Made by a program: the position numbers and the translations under genes
The notes under the pieces: model-generated
Seen by the model: only the letters and a program-made list of their open reading frames with translations
Told to the model about the DNA's origin: nothing
Databases searched by the model: none
In this document: in pieces, positions 10,353 to 19,319 of the stretch
Position numbering within the stretch: the stretch's first letter is position 1
Layout of the letters: each line of letters begins with the position of its first letter
From: Bombiscardovia apis
GTDB lineage: Bacteria > Actinomycetota > Actinomycetes > Actinomycetales > Bifidobacteriaceae
NCBI RefSeq assembly: GCF_033095945.1
Contig: NZ_AP026800.1
Coordinates: 744,001-808,000 of the forward strand
Reading direction: 5' to 3'
DNA: 64,000 bases

Positions 10353-11357
10353 ATGGATGCTGTAACGGTTGCAGGAATAGATTGTGGAACCAACTCTATT
10401 CGTTTGATGCTGGCCCAAGTCGACGAGAGCGGTTTGCATCCGCTGTGCCCGCGGACCATGCGTGTGGTGCGCTTGGGGGAAGGAGTCGACCGGGAGCACC
10501 GCTTCAGCCAAGCCGCCTTGGATCGCACCTATGCTGCAGCCCATGAGTTCGCAGACATCTTGAAAGAATACCAAGTAGAGGCCTTGCGTTTTGTAGCAAC
10601 TTCCGCCAGCCGCGACGCCAGCAATAAGGACGAATTTGAAGATGAGATCGAGAGCATTTTGGGCGTTCGACCTGAGGTCATTTCTGGAAACCAAGAAGCG
10701 CAGTTGAGCTTTTTGGGAGCGGTGAGCGTTTTAGAAGCCAAGCGTCAGGCCGCTGCGATGCCCAATCCTCCCTACTTGGTTGTGGATTTGGGAGGCGGCT
10801 CAACCGAGCTGGTGGTCGGCGGAGATGGGCGCGCTGAGCCTATTGACCAAGCGCAGGCCGGCTATTCGATGGACATCGGTTCGGTGCGGATGAGTGAGCG
10901 CCACCTGCTGAGTGATCCCCCAACCCAAGAGCAGATTAACCAAGCTCTTATTGATATCGACCGCAACATTGACCAAGCTTTCCAGGCAGTCCCTGTGCAG
11001 AAGGTCCAAACGCTGATTGGCGTGTCTGGTACTGTTACGACGATGAGTGCGCTGGCCTTGGGACTCGATTCTTACGATAGGGATGTGGTCGACGGTGCTC
11101 AGGTGCGCGTGAGCGATGCTCAAGAGGCTAACCGGCGAGTGTGGGCTATGAGCAGGCAAGAACGCTCTGAACTTAAGACCATCCATCCTGGTCGTATTGA
11201 TGTGATTGGCGGGGGAGCATTGGTGTGGAACCGCTTATTGGAGCGCCTACGGCAGGAAGCTCCGGGCTTGAGCTCTTCCTATGTTGCCAGTGAACATGGG
11301 CTGCTAGACGGCATAGTGCTCGACCTTGGGCGACACTTATTGGGACACCAATCTTAA
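10353..11357 (+). CDS. Exopolyphosphatase / Ppx-GppA family
   Basis: An actin-fold phosphatase of about 334 residues that should hydrolyse polyphosphate or pppGpp. The first phosphate loop GIDCGTNSIRLML and the second VVDLGGGSTELVVG are clear, and GVSGTVTTMSAL is the third nucleotide-binding segment. It belongs to the short, single-module actinobacterial form that lacks the C-terminal HD domain of E. coli Ppx. The start is a choice. ATG 10353 or TTG 10350 lies behind GAGGAAAGGA (10331-10340), whereas an in-frame GTG at 10326 has no clear binding site. It lies 114 bases after DUF501. Confidence 0.88.
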   Translation: MDAVTVAGIDCGTNSIRLMLAQVDESGLHPLCPRTMRVVRLGEGVDREHRFSQAALDRTYAAAHEFADILKEYQVEALRFVATSASRDASNKDEFEDEIESILGVRPEVISGNQEAQLSFLGAVSVLEAKRQAAAMPNPPYLVVDLGGGSTELVVGGDGRAEPIDQAQAGYSMDIGSVRMSERHLLSDPPTQEQINQALIDIDRNIDQAFQAVPVQKVQTLIGVSGTVTTMSALALGLDSYDRDVVDGAQVRVSDAQEANRRVWAMSRQERSELKTIHPGRIDVIGGGALVWNRLLERLRQEAPGLSSSYVASEHGLLDGIVLDLGRHLLGHQS

Positions 11358-11382
11358 TAAATTCCGGGCAGTGGGGTATAGT
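11354..11382 (+). promoter_or_regulatory. Candidate sigma-A promoter of tRNA-Leu(UAA)
   Basis: TTAATA (11354-11359) and TATAGT (11377-11382) are spaced 17 bases apart. Initiation would fall about 18 bases before the mature tRNA. The -35 overlaps the stop codon of the phosphatase gene. Confidence 0.45.
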
Positions 11383-11407
11383 AATCCCGTAGCTAGTTGA
11401 CTAGTTG

Positions 11408-11490
11408 GCCCCGGTGGCGGAACGGTAGACGCAGCGGACTTAAAATCCGCCGCTGTAACAGGCGTGTGGGTTCGATTCCCACCCGGGGCA
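11408..11490 (+). tRNA. tRNA-Leu, anticodon UAA
   Basis: The 83-base class II tRNA folds with acceptor GCCCCGG/CCGGGGC, anticodon loop CTTAAAA (anticodon TAA), a long variable arm, and T-arm GTGGG-TTCGATT-CCCAC. A is the discriminator base and CCA is not encoded. It decodes UUA, a rare codon in a genome of this composition. Confidence 0.96.
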
Positions 11491-11601
11491 CTCAGCGCTG
11501 AGGCGCACCTTGTGTGCGTGTAAGCGGTAAGAATACACGTAATTGCTAAAATAGTTTCTGAGTCCACAACTAGCGTTTGGCCCAAGAGCTCGGAGGATGA
11601 T

Positions 11602-12009
11602 ATGACAGAACAAAGCATGCCTAAGGTCAATGCTGCCTTTGGTGCTTATCCAACCATCGAATTCGAGGGCGCTGCTCCTCAGGGTTTGCGTGTGCAAGAG
11701 CTTGTAGAAGGCGACGGGCCTCTGGTTCGTAAGGGAGACACCGTTACTGTGAACTATCACGGCGTGGTCTGGGGTGGCGAAGCTCCTTTCGATTCGTCTT
11801 TCGACCGCCATCAGCCAGCAAGCTTTGCCATCGGTGTAGGCCAAGTTATTAAAGGCTGGGACCAGAGTGTACCAGGTCACAATGTGGGTTCACGACTCTT
11901 GGTTTCGATTCCTCCGGAGTATGGCTATGGCTCTCGTGGCGTGCCTCAGGCAGGTATTGGGGGAGACGACACGCTCGTCTTCGTTGTCGACATCATATCG
12001 ACGCGTTGA
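11602..12009 (+). CDS. FKBP-type peptidyl-prolyl isomerase
   Basis: A single-domain FKBP fold of 135 residues that catalyses proline cis-trans isomerisation. The conserved pocket appears in the segments VNYHGVVWGGEAPFDSSFDR, GVGQVIKGWDQSV and IPPEYGYGSRG, with the ending DTLVFVVDI. No signal peptide or membrane helix is seen, so it is cytoplasmic. GGAGG at 11592-11596 supports ATG 11602. It is followed by a terminator, so it is probably monocistronic. Confidence 0.94.
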   Translation: MTEQSMPKVNAAFGAYPTIEFEGAAPQGLRVQELVEGDGPLVRKGDTVTVNYHGVVWGGEAPFDSSFDRHQPASFAIGVGQVIKGWDQSVPGHNVGSRLLVSIPPEYGYGSRGVPQAGIGGDDTLVFVVDIISTR

Positions 12010-12024
12010 CGCTCTGACTGACTT

Positions 12025-12050
12025 GCGCCGGTCGGATCCGGCGCTTTCTT
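12025..12050 (+). terminator. Rho-independent terminator after the FKBP gene
   Basis: GCGCCGG and CCGGCGC form a 7-bp GC stem around a 6-base loop and are followed by TTTCTT. Confidence 0.8.
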
Positions 12051-12209
12051 ATATGTACAACTTGCAGTTAGACCTGCTATAGTTCAGCCTATTGGAGTTA
12101 TTCGTAGGTCGACATGTGGTAAGACTAGCGGCAGATGAAAGCAATCCAAGAAGATAGCGAGTGTGGTTGGGAAATACTTGCAGACTCGTGAAGGTACAAG
12201 GAGGATGTG

Positions 12210-12689
12210 ATGGCAGAGGAAAAGACGATTCTGCTCACACAAGAAGCATACGACAAGCTTGAAGATGAGTTGAAACATCGCCAAGGTGAGTATCGTGATG
12301 AGATTACCGAGCGTATAGCTGCGGCTCGCGCAGAAGGTGATTTGAGCGAAAATGGTGGCTACCAGGCCGCTCGCGAGGAGCAAGGTAAGAACGAGGGCCG
12401 TATCAACGAGCTCATTGTGAAGCTGCGCAATGCTAAGATTTTGAAGGCCCCCAAGGCCGGAACGGTTGGCAACGGCTCTATCGTGACTCTCGATTTAGCT
12501 GGCAACGAGATGGCATACGTGTTGGGATCACGCGATATCGCCGTGGCAACGGACTACGAGGTTATTAGCCCCGAGTCTCCCATTGGTGCCGCAATTATGG
12601 GTCACAAGAAGGGCGACTCAGTCTCCTATAAGACCCCGAACGGTAAAGAAATTGCCGTAACGATTAAGGATTCGCAGCCTCTACAATAG
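12210..12689 (+). CDS. greA: Transcription elongation factor GreA
   Basis: GreA of 159 residues stimulates cleavage of backtracked RNA by RNA polymerase. The N-terminal coiled coil (about 8-75) carries the acidic tip EGDLSENGGYQAARE, and the C-terminal FKBP-like domain includes GAAIMGHKKGDSV. ATG 12210 is preferred over the GTG one codon earlier because AAGGAGG ends 6 bases before it. Confidence 0.96.
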   Translation: MAEEKTILLTQEAYDKLEDELKHRQGEYRDEITERIAAARAEGDLSENGGYQAAREEQGKNEGRINELIVKLRNAKILKAPKAGTVGNGSIVTLDLAGNEMAYVLGSRDIAVATDYEVISPESPIGAAIMGHKKGDSVSYKTPNGKEIAVTIKDSQPLQ

Positions 12690-12702
12690 GTGCGGATATA
12701 CA

Positions 12703-12750
12703 TAAGAGGCCGGCGGCTTCACCTGTTACAGGTGGAACACCGGCCTCTTA
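12703..12750. terminator. Bidirectional terminator between greA and the hemolysin III gene
   Basis: TAAGAGGCCGG and CCGGCCTCTTA pair perfectly over 11 bp. An inner stem CACCTGT/ACAGGTG lies within the loop. It lies between convergent genes and has A/T-rich flanks suited to both directions. Confidence 0.85.
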
Positions 12751-12768
12751 GCTGTTCATCTGCCGGGT

Positions 12769-13665
12769 TTACATTAGGTGGCAGACCACCAAGTAGATAG
12801 CGACGACATGGCAGGCGTATCCTGCAACGGTTCCGCAGTGGAAGATTTCGTGGAATCCGAAAATTCGCGGCCAAGGATCGGGCTTGCGAAGAGCGTAGAC
12901 TACGGCTCCAGCAATATAACACACTCCGCCAGCGATGAGCAGCCACACAACCGCCGGTCCTGCTGACGGTGACTTCCAGAAAAGGTCGAGGAAACCCACT
13001 CCTGCCACACCAAAGATGACGTAGACGGAAGTGTAGAGCCAGCGGGGTGCTGAAATCCAAATCACGTGTATAAACATGACGACGACAGTTGCCGACCATA
13101 TGCCTATTAGAATAATGCGTCGCCAGAAGGGGTCAAGGGCAAATGAAATAGGAGTATATGTACCGGCAATCAGAAGAAAAATATTGACATGGTCTAAGCG
13201 CCGAAGCACGTCGGTAACCCGTGGCGACCAGTCGCCCAAGTGGTAGAGGGCGGAATTGCCGAAGAGCGCTAGCGAGCAGACCATAAATACGGCGCATGCC
13301 CACTTGAGGCCGGCTCCAGGGCTAATGCAGATAAGGACGATACCAGAAGCTAGGGCTAGGGGAGTGGCTACGGCGTGAATCCAACCGCGCAGCATGGGCT
13401 TTGGGCGTCCGTGAACGTCGAGACGCACCTTGCGCTCAAGCTCTTCAACGGGCAAGCCCTCGATTTTTGCAGCTTTGAGTTCTGCTTTCTCGACTATACG
13501 TGTGGACCGGGCCTGGGCCTTGGTGCGCACAGCTGCCGCCTTGGCTTTCAAATGCATCTCTCGAGCAATTTGCGCCTGCTCGCGGGCAGATAAAAGTTCT
13601 TGCCTGCGTTGCTCTCGTTTGGCTGCTACAAGTGGGTCTACCGACTCGTTAGGCTCTTGCGACAT
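12769..13665 (-). CDS. Hemolysin III / PAQR-family membrane protein
   Basis: A 298-residue membrane protein with seven hydrophobic segments between about residues 95 and 297. The three PAQR signatures are visible: SALYHL, DHVNIFLLIAGTYTP, and the C-terminal HEIFHCGTVAGYACHV. Their His and Asp residues form a putative zinc site. Bacterial members are named after a hemolysin, but their real role is unsettled and may be lipid hydrolysis. The first 85 residues are unusually long, highly charged and Ala/Arg/Lys-rich, probably a cytoplasmic coiled coil. AAGGAG before ATG 13665 supports the start. It faces greA across a shared terminator. Confidence 0.88.
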   Translation of the reverse strand: MSQEPNESVDPLVAAKREQRRQELLSAREQAQIAREMHLKAKAAAVRTKAQARSTRIVEKAELKAAKIEGLPVEELERKVRLDVHGRPKPMLRGWIHAVATPLALASGIVLICISPGAGLKWACAVFMVCSLALFGNSALYHLGDWSPRVTDVLRRLDHVNIFLLIAGTYTPISFALDPFWRRIILIGIWSATVVVMFIHVIWISAPRWLYTSVYVIFGVAGVGFLDLFWKSPSAGPAVVWLLIAGGVCYIAGAVVYALRKPDPWPRIFGFHEIFHCGTVAGYACHVVAIYLVVCHLM

Positions 13666-13828
13666 GATGCTCCTTATCGGACTACCTTGATCGTAGAAGC
13701 GTGCTGTAACTCCTTTTATTCCTTTAGTCTATCGCTAGGGCCTTATCCTGTCTGTTCTTGTCTCTAGTGGTGTGCGTATTCAGCTCGCTTTTCCCCGAGC
13801 GCAAGCTGTGTTGTGGCGCTGACTCGGC

Positions 13829-13840
13829 TATGATATAACT
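13829..13840 (+). promoter_or_regulatory. Candidate -10 element giving a leaderless pdtaS mRNA
   Basis: TATGAT at 13829-13834 is followed by 6 bases and then ATG 13841. Transcription would start at or next to the A of the start codon. No Shine-Dalgarno sequence is present, which fits leaderless initiation, common in actinobacteria. The -35 is weak. Confidence 0.45.
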
Positions 13841-15343
13841 ATGGCTGATTTTTCTGAGATACTCACTTCTTTTTCTGACTTTAACGAGAACGACCGTGAG
13901 TGGCTTCATTTGCTGGTGGCCGATTGGCAGGTCATCGCAGATTTAAGTTTTGCTGACTTGCTGCTCCTGCTCAAGCGTGAAGATGGTCGCTATGTGGTGG
14001 CTGAACAATGCCGGCCTTCTACGGTTATGTCTCTGCGCACCGAAGATGTTGTGGGCGATCTAATCCCTGAGGACCGCCAAGCCGAGCTTGATACTGCTAT
14101 GGAGGCTAAGACTGTCTTACGCTCCAATAAGATGCGAACGGTAGGCAAGGCCACGGTGTGCGATGTATATGCGCCCATCCGCCATCAGGGTAAGACCTTG
14201 GGGCTAGTGGCGAGGGAAACCAATATGGCGACTAGGGAGTCGAACGGCCGTTATGAGAGTGAGAGCATCAACGCAGGTAAGGCTCTTTTTGAAATGGTCA
14301 CCCGGGGGCAGTTCCCCTATTCGGATTCGGTGATGAATCAGCGGCATAACGCTCGCGTGGCCGACGGTTTTATCGTCCTCACTGCGGGTGGTATTGTGCG
14401 TTATGCTTCGCCCAATGCCATTTCGTGTTTTAGACGTCTTGGTTCTGTCGAGACTATGCCAGGCCAGTACTTAAGTGAGATTGGTACCTCACTTATCCGT
14501 CAGAATGACCCCCTGCCTGATTCATTGCCCTTGGTACTCACCGGCAAGGCAGCTGTTGATTCTGAATTAGTGGTTAATCGCTCGGCAGTATCTATGCGCT
14601 CATTGCCGCTGTATGGCAAAGATGGACGCATCGGCGGCATTGTCTTGTGCCGCGATGTAACTGAGCTGCGTCGGCGTGAGAAGGAACTGCAAACCAAGGA
14701 TGCCACTATATCTGAGATTCATCACCGGGTGAAGAATAACTTACAGACGGTGTCAGCCCTGCTACGGTTGCAGAGTCGGCGGACCAAGCAGCCCGAGGTG
14801 CGCAAAGAACTTGAGGAAGCTCAACGCCGTGTGCAGACGATAGCGGTTGTACACGAGGGATTGAGCCAAACGGCAGATGAGATTGTCGATTTCGACAAAG
14901 TCATCGCCAACCTTCTCAAGTTGAGCGTGGATTTGGCTACGACTGCTGACCAGAAAATTTCGATTTCTTATATCGGCAAGTTCGGTATGATGCCTGCCCA
15001 AGATGCAACCCCGCTCTCGCTTGTTTTGACTGAGCTTATCAACAATGCAGTCGAGCATGGCTTTGAGGGGCGCAAGGAGGGGCATATAACCATCTCTGTG
15101 GGCCGCGGGGGAGACAACCTAAATGTGGTTGTTGAAGATGATGGTAACGGTTACGACAGCGAATCTAGGGCAGGTGTGGCACGCACGTCTGGCTCTGGTT
15201 TGGGTACGCAGATTATTAGCACTTTTGTGACCAACGATTTCGGTGGCACTGTGCGTTGGGGGCCGCGGCGTGATGGTGGCACTCGTGTGGTCATCAATAT
15301 TCGGCTCCGCGTAGCTCAAAAAGCTAGCGAGAAAAGTCGCTAA
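13841..15343 (+). CDS. pdtaS: PdtaS-type sensor histidine kinase
   Basis: A soluble 500-residue kinase without membrane helices. An N-terminal GAF-like domain (about 1-155) is followed by a PAS-like domain (about 165-280) and a HisKA_2 dimerisation domain. The phosphoacceptor motif is IHHRVKNNLQTVSALLRLQ (His294/His295). An HWE/PdtaS-type ATPase follows, with N box ELINNAVEHGFEG and G box GSGLGTQII. In mycobacteria PdtaS phosphorylates the ANTAR regulator PdtaR. The matching regulator is encoded at 43870 here, about 28 kb away, as in other actinobacteria. Its neighbour whiB1 is the same as in Mycobacterium tuberculosis. It is probably a leaderless transcript. Confidence 0.9.
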   Translation: MADFSEILTSFSDFNENDREWLHLLVADWQVIADLSFADLLLLLKREDGRYVVAEQCRPSTVMSLRTEDVVGDLIPEDRQAELDTAMEAKTVLRSNKMRTVGKATVCDVYAPIRHQGKTLGLVARETNMATRESNGRYESESINAGKALFEMVTRGQFPYSDSVMNQRHNARVADGFIVLTAGGIVRYASPNAISCFRRLGSVETMPGQYLSEIGTSLIRQNDPLPDSLPLVLTGKAAVDSELVVNRSAVSMRSLPLYGKDGRIGGIVLCRDVTELRRREKELQTKDATISEIHHRVKNNLQTVSALLRLQSRRTKQPEVRKELEEAQRRVQTIAVVHEGLSQTADEIVDFDKVIANLLKLSVDLATTADQKISISYIGKFGMMPAQDATPLSLVLTELINNAVEHGFEGRKEGHITISVGRGGDNLNVVVEDDGNGYDSESRAGVARTSGSGLGTQIISTFVTNDFGGTVRWGPRRDGGTRVVINIRLRVAQKASEKSR

Positions 15344-15349
15344 GGAGAT

Positions 15350-15393
15350 AAGCAGGAGGGAGGGCCGATGTAAACCGGCCCTCCCTCCTGCTT
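15350..15393. terminator. Bidirectional terminator between pdtaS and whiB1
   Basis: Arms of 17 bp (15350-15366 and 15377-15393, AAGCAGGAGGGAGGGCC and its complement) enclose a 10-base loop. It lies between convergent genes, and GAATTTG follows on the plus strand. Confidence 0.88.
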
Positions 15394-15435
15394 GAATTTG
15401 TATATGAGTGCTAATAGCGAGCACTTCTACTTTGC

Positions 15436-15711
15436 TTAAACCTGTTGCATAGCCTGCGTGCGGCGGGCACGCATGGCTCTACGCTTCAAAGCCCTACGCT
15501 CATCTTCACTCAGGCCACCCCACACGCCGTAATCTTGGTTGGTGTCCAGAGCACACTTCAAACATGCATCGATAACTTCGCAGGTACGGCAGACGGCCTT
15601 GGCCTCTTCAATCTGCTGGTACGCTGCTCCAGTATTACCTACTGGGAAGAACAGCTCCGGATCCTTGTCTCGGCACGCTGCCTTGGCTCGCCAATCAAAT
15701 GCGCTGCTCAT
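15436..15711 (-). CDS. whiB1: WhiB1-type iron-sulfur transcription factor
   Basis: A 91-residue Wbl protein with the four cluster ligands Cys13, Cys41, Cys44 and Cys50, the GVWGG turn and a basic C-terminus (RRALKRR). The start FDWRAKAACRDKDPELFFPVGN closely follows mycobacterial WhiB1 as I recall it. The position beside pdtaS also matches M. tuberculosis, so WhiB1 is preferred over WhiB2. Mycobacterial WhiB1 is an essential [4Fe-4S] protein that reacts with nitric oxide and binds the housekeeping sigma factor; whether that holds here is inference. Confidence 0.88.
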   Translation of the reverse strand: MSSAFDWRAKAACRDKDPELFFPVGNTGAAYQQIEEAKAVCRTCEVIDACLKCALDTNQDYGVWGGLSEDERRALKRRAMRARRTQAMQQV

Positions 15712-15796
15712 GCTGATGTAACCCCTACCTTCCGCCAGTTTTACTGGTACTTCAGTTCATTCACTTATTATAGGGAACCACGATTAGCGCAACTTT

Positions 15797-17779
15797 TCAA
15801 GACTTTAGGGAAAAATTAGTCTGAGAGCACTGGATCAACTGAGATTTACCCTGCTTAATGAGCACAGCACGACCGGCGATAGAAGCAACATTACTGTCTA
15901 AACGCTGTACAAGAGGGCTAGGAATGCCTGCCATGAGATCGTCGGCCCGTTGGCCGCTGGGGAAGATAATCTGGGTTGGAAAGCGTTCAGGCTGGCGCAA
16001 GTACCGTGTAGATTCAAGACTCACTAAGACCGTGCGCGCAGGATCGGCCACGGCCTCTTGCAAACGTGTTGCCAGCGGGTCTTGGTTGAAGGGGTCCATC
16101 AGGTCATCTGCGCCGTCTAGCAGCCAAATCGAGCGAGGTGCTAGGGGAGGGGCCAAGGCTTTCTGCCTCGCCACCCGGGCTTTCCCGATACCAGCCGGCT
16201 CTCGTCGGGGAGGTACTCGTATTTGCCGATGCTCGGCCGTGCGCCCAGTACAGTCACTATAGGTCAGATGTAAGGCCTGATGTAAACTGGTTTGCGCAGC
16301 CAACCCAGCAAGTTGTGCGCACATAAGCTGTAAAAGTGTCGTTTTGCCTCGTCCCGCAGCACCGATAATAGCGATGTTACCGTGCAGAGGCAGGCAGCAT
16401 GGTTCGAGGCGGACTCCATCATCGGCTAATCCTAAGACCAAGCAAGGGTTGCCATTCTTCCAAGTGATGAGCGATGAGAGGCTGTCTCGACAACTGGCAG
16501 ACAAGACTTTCGGCAATGCAGGGGTAAAGAGGGCTGTGGCTGGTTCTATCGCACTAAAGTGGGCAGCGATACAAATGTGTTCAACGAGCGCATCAGGATT
16601 TGCGCAATAGGCGCAGCGGAAAGCCTTGAGCTGGTCCCCGTCGCTATACAAGCCAACTCCTGGCGTATGAGGGCTTATCTGGGCTGCGCAGGATGTTCCC
16701 AAGAGTTCCTTGGATTGCAAACTGTCTCGCACCCGTAAGCTAATGCTCAAATTCATATTGGCCTTCATCTGCGTACTAACCTGGCCCATGGGATTTTGCG
16801 TGCATGCCACAAGATTCATGCCCAAGGAGCGGCCCAGCGAAGCTAGCTGCACCAAATGATCCATATAGTCCGGAAGTTGTTGTCGCAAGGCTTGGAATTC
16901 GTCGATAACCACCATCAAGCGAGCGGGTGGGCAAGGCAAGTCGGCTGTGCTAGAAACTCCCTCGTTTGCCACTAGTTGCTCCCGGCGTTTGAGTTCGCGC
17001 TCAATGCCATCGATAGCCCGCGCCGCCGCCTCAAGGTTCAAATCCGAAACTGAACCTACGGTATGGGGTAGCCTGCTTAACTGGCTAAAGGCTGATCCGC
17101 CCTTAAAATCTAAGAAAATGAAGTTGATAGCGCTCGGAGGTAGTTTACCTGCAAGAGCCAAGCACCAATCTTGTAGTAGCACCGATTTACCTGAACCAGT
17201 TGTGCCCGCCACAAGCGCGTGGGGGCCCTGGCGGGGAAGGTCAAGTTCGAAACTGCCTTCCGAAGCGCTACCTAGCTTTACACTGTACCGGTCAGGATCG
17301 TCCCCTCCATTGTGCGCTTGACTGTCTTGCTTCAGCCATTCTCCTACGATGCCCTGCCACAGAGCACCACCCTGGGGCACTACTTGAGAAGCAGCAAGCA
17401 AACTTTCTACATCGCTGACCGGCAGTTCGCCGAGTTGTGCAAGCAGAGCTTCATCTTCTTGTGCCTCATGGGGTAAGGGTGAGTGCAAAGTCCGGGGAGT
17501 GCCTGTACGAGTTCCGCCATTGCCTGTCTCCTGGCGTTGGTTGAGTATTTGTACCAGACTCATAGCAGCGGCCGCCAAAACGCTGGGAGCCAATAGTGCA
17601 GCGTAGAGCCAATTACCTTGAGCGCCCATTAATACAATCATGCCGACTTGAGCGAGAATAGGACTAGTCTGCGCAAACATCGTGAGACGGGCCAAGCGTA
17701 CTCGCACCCGCTCTTGAACTTGGCTAGTATTGGTTTGTTGACCTGAAGAGGCGGTAGAGGTCTGTGGGGTACGTGTCAT
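15797..17779 (-). CDS. FtsK/SpoIIIE (EccC-like) ATPase, orphan
   Basis: A 660-residue membrane-anchored ATPase. Two hydrophobic helices lie at about 38-75. The first FtsK/SpoIIIE domain has Walker A GTTGSGKSVLL (about residue 192), the DFKGGSAF motif found in type VII secretion EccC proteins and Walker B MVVIDEF. A second, shorter ATPase has Walker A GAAGRGKTTLL and WLLDGADDLMD. EccC proteins normally carry three ATPase modules; this one has two, and it lacks the gamma winged-helix domain of DNA-pumping FtsK. No WXG100 substrate, EccB, EccD or mycosin gene is in the window. It could be a reduced type VII-like motor or a DNA translocase of unknown role. Confidence 0.8.
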   Translation of the reverse strand: MTRTPQTSTASSGQQTNTSQVQERVRVRLARLTMFAQTSPILAQVGMIVLMGAQGNWLYAALLAPSVLAAAAMSLVQILNQRQETGNGGTRTGTPRTLHSPLPHEAQEDEALLAQLGELPVSDVESLLAASQVVPQGGALWQGIVGEWLKQDSQAHNGGDDPDRYSVKLGSASEGSFELDLPRQGPHALVAGTTGSGKSVLLQDWCLALAGKLPPSAINFIFLDFKGGSAFSQLSRLPHTVGSVSDLNLEAAARAIDGIERELKRREQLVANEGVSSTADLPCPPARLMVVIDEFQALRQQLPDYMDHLVQLASLGRSLGMNLVACTQNPMGQVSTQMKANMNLSISLRVRDSLQSKELLGTSCAAQISPHTPGVGLYSDGDQLKAFRCAYCANPDALVEHICIAAHFSAIEPATALFTPALPKVLSASCRDSLSSLITWKNGNPCLVLGLADDGVRLEPCCLPLHGNIAIIGAAGRGKTTLLQLMCAQLAGLAAQTSLHQALHLTYSDCTGRTAEHRQIRVPPRREPAGIGKARVARQKALAPPLAPRSIWLLDGADDLMDPFNQDPLATRLQEAVADPARTVLVSLESTRYLRQPERFPTQIIFPSGQRADDLMAGIPSPLVQRLDSNVASIAGRAVLIKQGKSQLIQCSQTNFSLKS

Positions 17780-17876
17780 AAGCCTTATTGTGGGCTAAAC
17801 GATTGATGAATACCAACCAGCAGAGGCAATGTGGTCGAATGTGAACAAGGCCTAGAATTGCGGGAAAACGCTTGTG

Positions 17877-19235
17877 CTACATGCCCCCCACGGTACCGGT
17901 TTCGTGGGTACCGTCGTTGAGCTGGGTAAAGAGGTCCAAGTTGCGCTTAGCGTCGAGTAAGACAGTAGAGCCCAAGCCGCCGGGGTAGTAGTCTGGATCG
18001 GTCCAATACACGGAACCGTTCACGCCTTTTTCGCCAGAGGCATCGCGGAAGGCGAGCACCATGCGGGCAAGAATCCAAGGATTGGTGCTTTCGTCTACAA
18101 TAACCGCTCCTAGCGATGCTTTGGCCAGATTTGAAACATGCGAAGGATTGACGAGACTCTTGGGAGAAGCTGCCTTTTGAGCAATGGCGGCAATCACCTT
18201 GCGTTGGCGTTCGGCTCGGCCGAAATCGCCCTTGGGGTCGGCATAGCGCATACGGGAGAAGGCCAAAGCAGTGCCACCGTCGGCATCATGGCAGCCGGCG
18301 GTCCAATTCAAACCGGAATAAGGATCGTCGACCGTCTGGTCGTAGCACAAGTTCACGCCTCCAAGAGCATTGACAACACCTTCTAGACCGCCAAAGCGAA
18401 TAAGTACGGCATGGTCGATTTTGTGTCCAGTAATAGCTTCCACTTGGCTGGTCAGTGCCCTGTATCCGCCCAAATTTGCTGCGGCGTTAATCTTCATTCC
18501 CTCGCCGTTGACCGTTACCAAGGAGTCACGGGGAATGGAAATAAGCGAGGCTGCGCCGTGGCGGGGCTTGGTCAGTACTAAAATGGTGTCGGTGCGGAAT
18601 CCTGGAGCATCGTCATAGGTGCCGGTACCTTCTGTGCCGTCGCGCTCGTCTGATCCAAGAATAAGCCAGCTGGTAGCAGTGCCCGAAGCCATGTCGGTCA
18701 GCATATCTTTGTGCTGGAGCTGCTTGTCAATCCAAGACCAAGTGCTCACCGCGCTAAAAGCACCTACAGCCAAAATCAAGACCAAAACTGCAGCCACTAT
18801 CTTGCGGGCCCTATGCTTATGCGGCTTGCGAACCGCTGCTATCGATTGCGGACGCTGCCCTGAGTTATAAAGGGCTGCCTGGTGCGCTGGTCGGCTAGGA
18901 GCTGCTTGGCGAGAGGAGCCGCTAGAGCGTCGGGCTGGCTGCTGCACTCGTGCCGCTTGCGCAGGTGCTATCTGAGGCCGTCCGGAAGAGCGCCGGGGCT
19001 GAGATGGAACCTGGGCAGGTTGGCTGGCATGCTTGCCCGAATCGGGCGAAAAGCTGGGCAGTGTACGCGAAGGCTGGGCCTGCGAATTGGAATGAGTCCG
19101 ACTACTTCTTGGACTGCTGTGCTCGCTTGAGGATGGTGCAGGGGAGGTGCCTCTCTTGCTGCGCTGTGAGCTTCCGGTGGGTAGGAAGGAGGGCGGCTTC
19201 TGATTGGGCTCTTTGCCCCGCTCTCGCTCACTCAT
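17877..19235 (-). CDS. LytR-CpsA-Psr family cell-wall ligase (1)
   Basis: A 452-residue type II membrane protein. Residues 1-145 are a Ser/Pro/Arg-rich cytoplasmic segment, one helix spans about 147-168, and the LCP catalytic domain (about 188-390) follows. Its signature segments include ILGSDERDG, ISIPRDSLV and FSRMRYADPKGDFGRAERQ, which supply the Arg and Asp residues that bind pyrophosphate and Mg. LCP enzymes attach undecaprenyl-linked glycopolymers to peptidoglycan. It lies downstream of a second LCP gene with the same orientation (84 bases between them) and close to a large glycosyltransferase, suggesting a cell-envelope polysaccharide cluster. Confidence 0.92.
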   Translation of the reverse strand: MSERERGKEPNQKPPSFLPTGSSQRSKRGTSPAPSSSEHSSPRSSRTHSNSQAQPSRTLPSFSPDSGKHASQPAQVPSQPRRSSGRPQIAPAQAARVQQPARRSSGSSRQAAPSRPAHQAALYNSGQRPQSIAAVRKPHKHRARKIVAAVLVLILAVGAFSAVSTWSWIDKQLQHKDMLTDMASGTATSWLILGSDERDGTEGTGTYDDAPGFRTDTILVLTKPRHGAASLISIPRDSLVTVNGEGMKINAAANLGGYRALTSQVEAITGHKIDHAVLIRFGGLEGVVNALGGVNLCYDQTVDDPYSGLNWTAGCHDADGGTALAFSRMRYADPKGDFGRAERQRKVIAAIAQKAASPKSLVNPSHVSNLAKASLGAVIVDESTNPWILARMVLAFRDASGEKGVNGSVYWTDPDYYPGGLGSTVLLDAKRNLDLFTQLNDGTHETGTVGGM

Positions 19236-19319
19236 CAGCTTCTATCCTCTTTCTCTGTTTCCCCGTATTCTCCTAGCATCAGACTTACATATTCGTCTGA
19301 TGCGCCGGAGTATCTCCAA

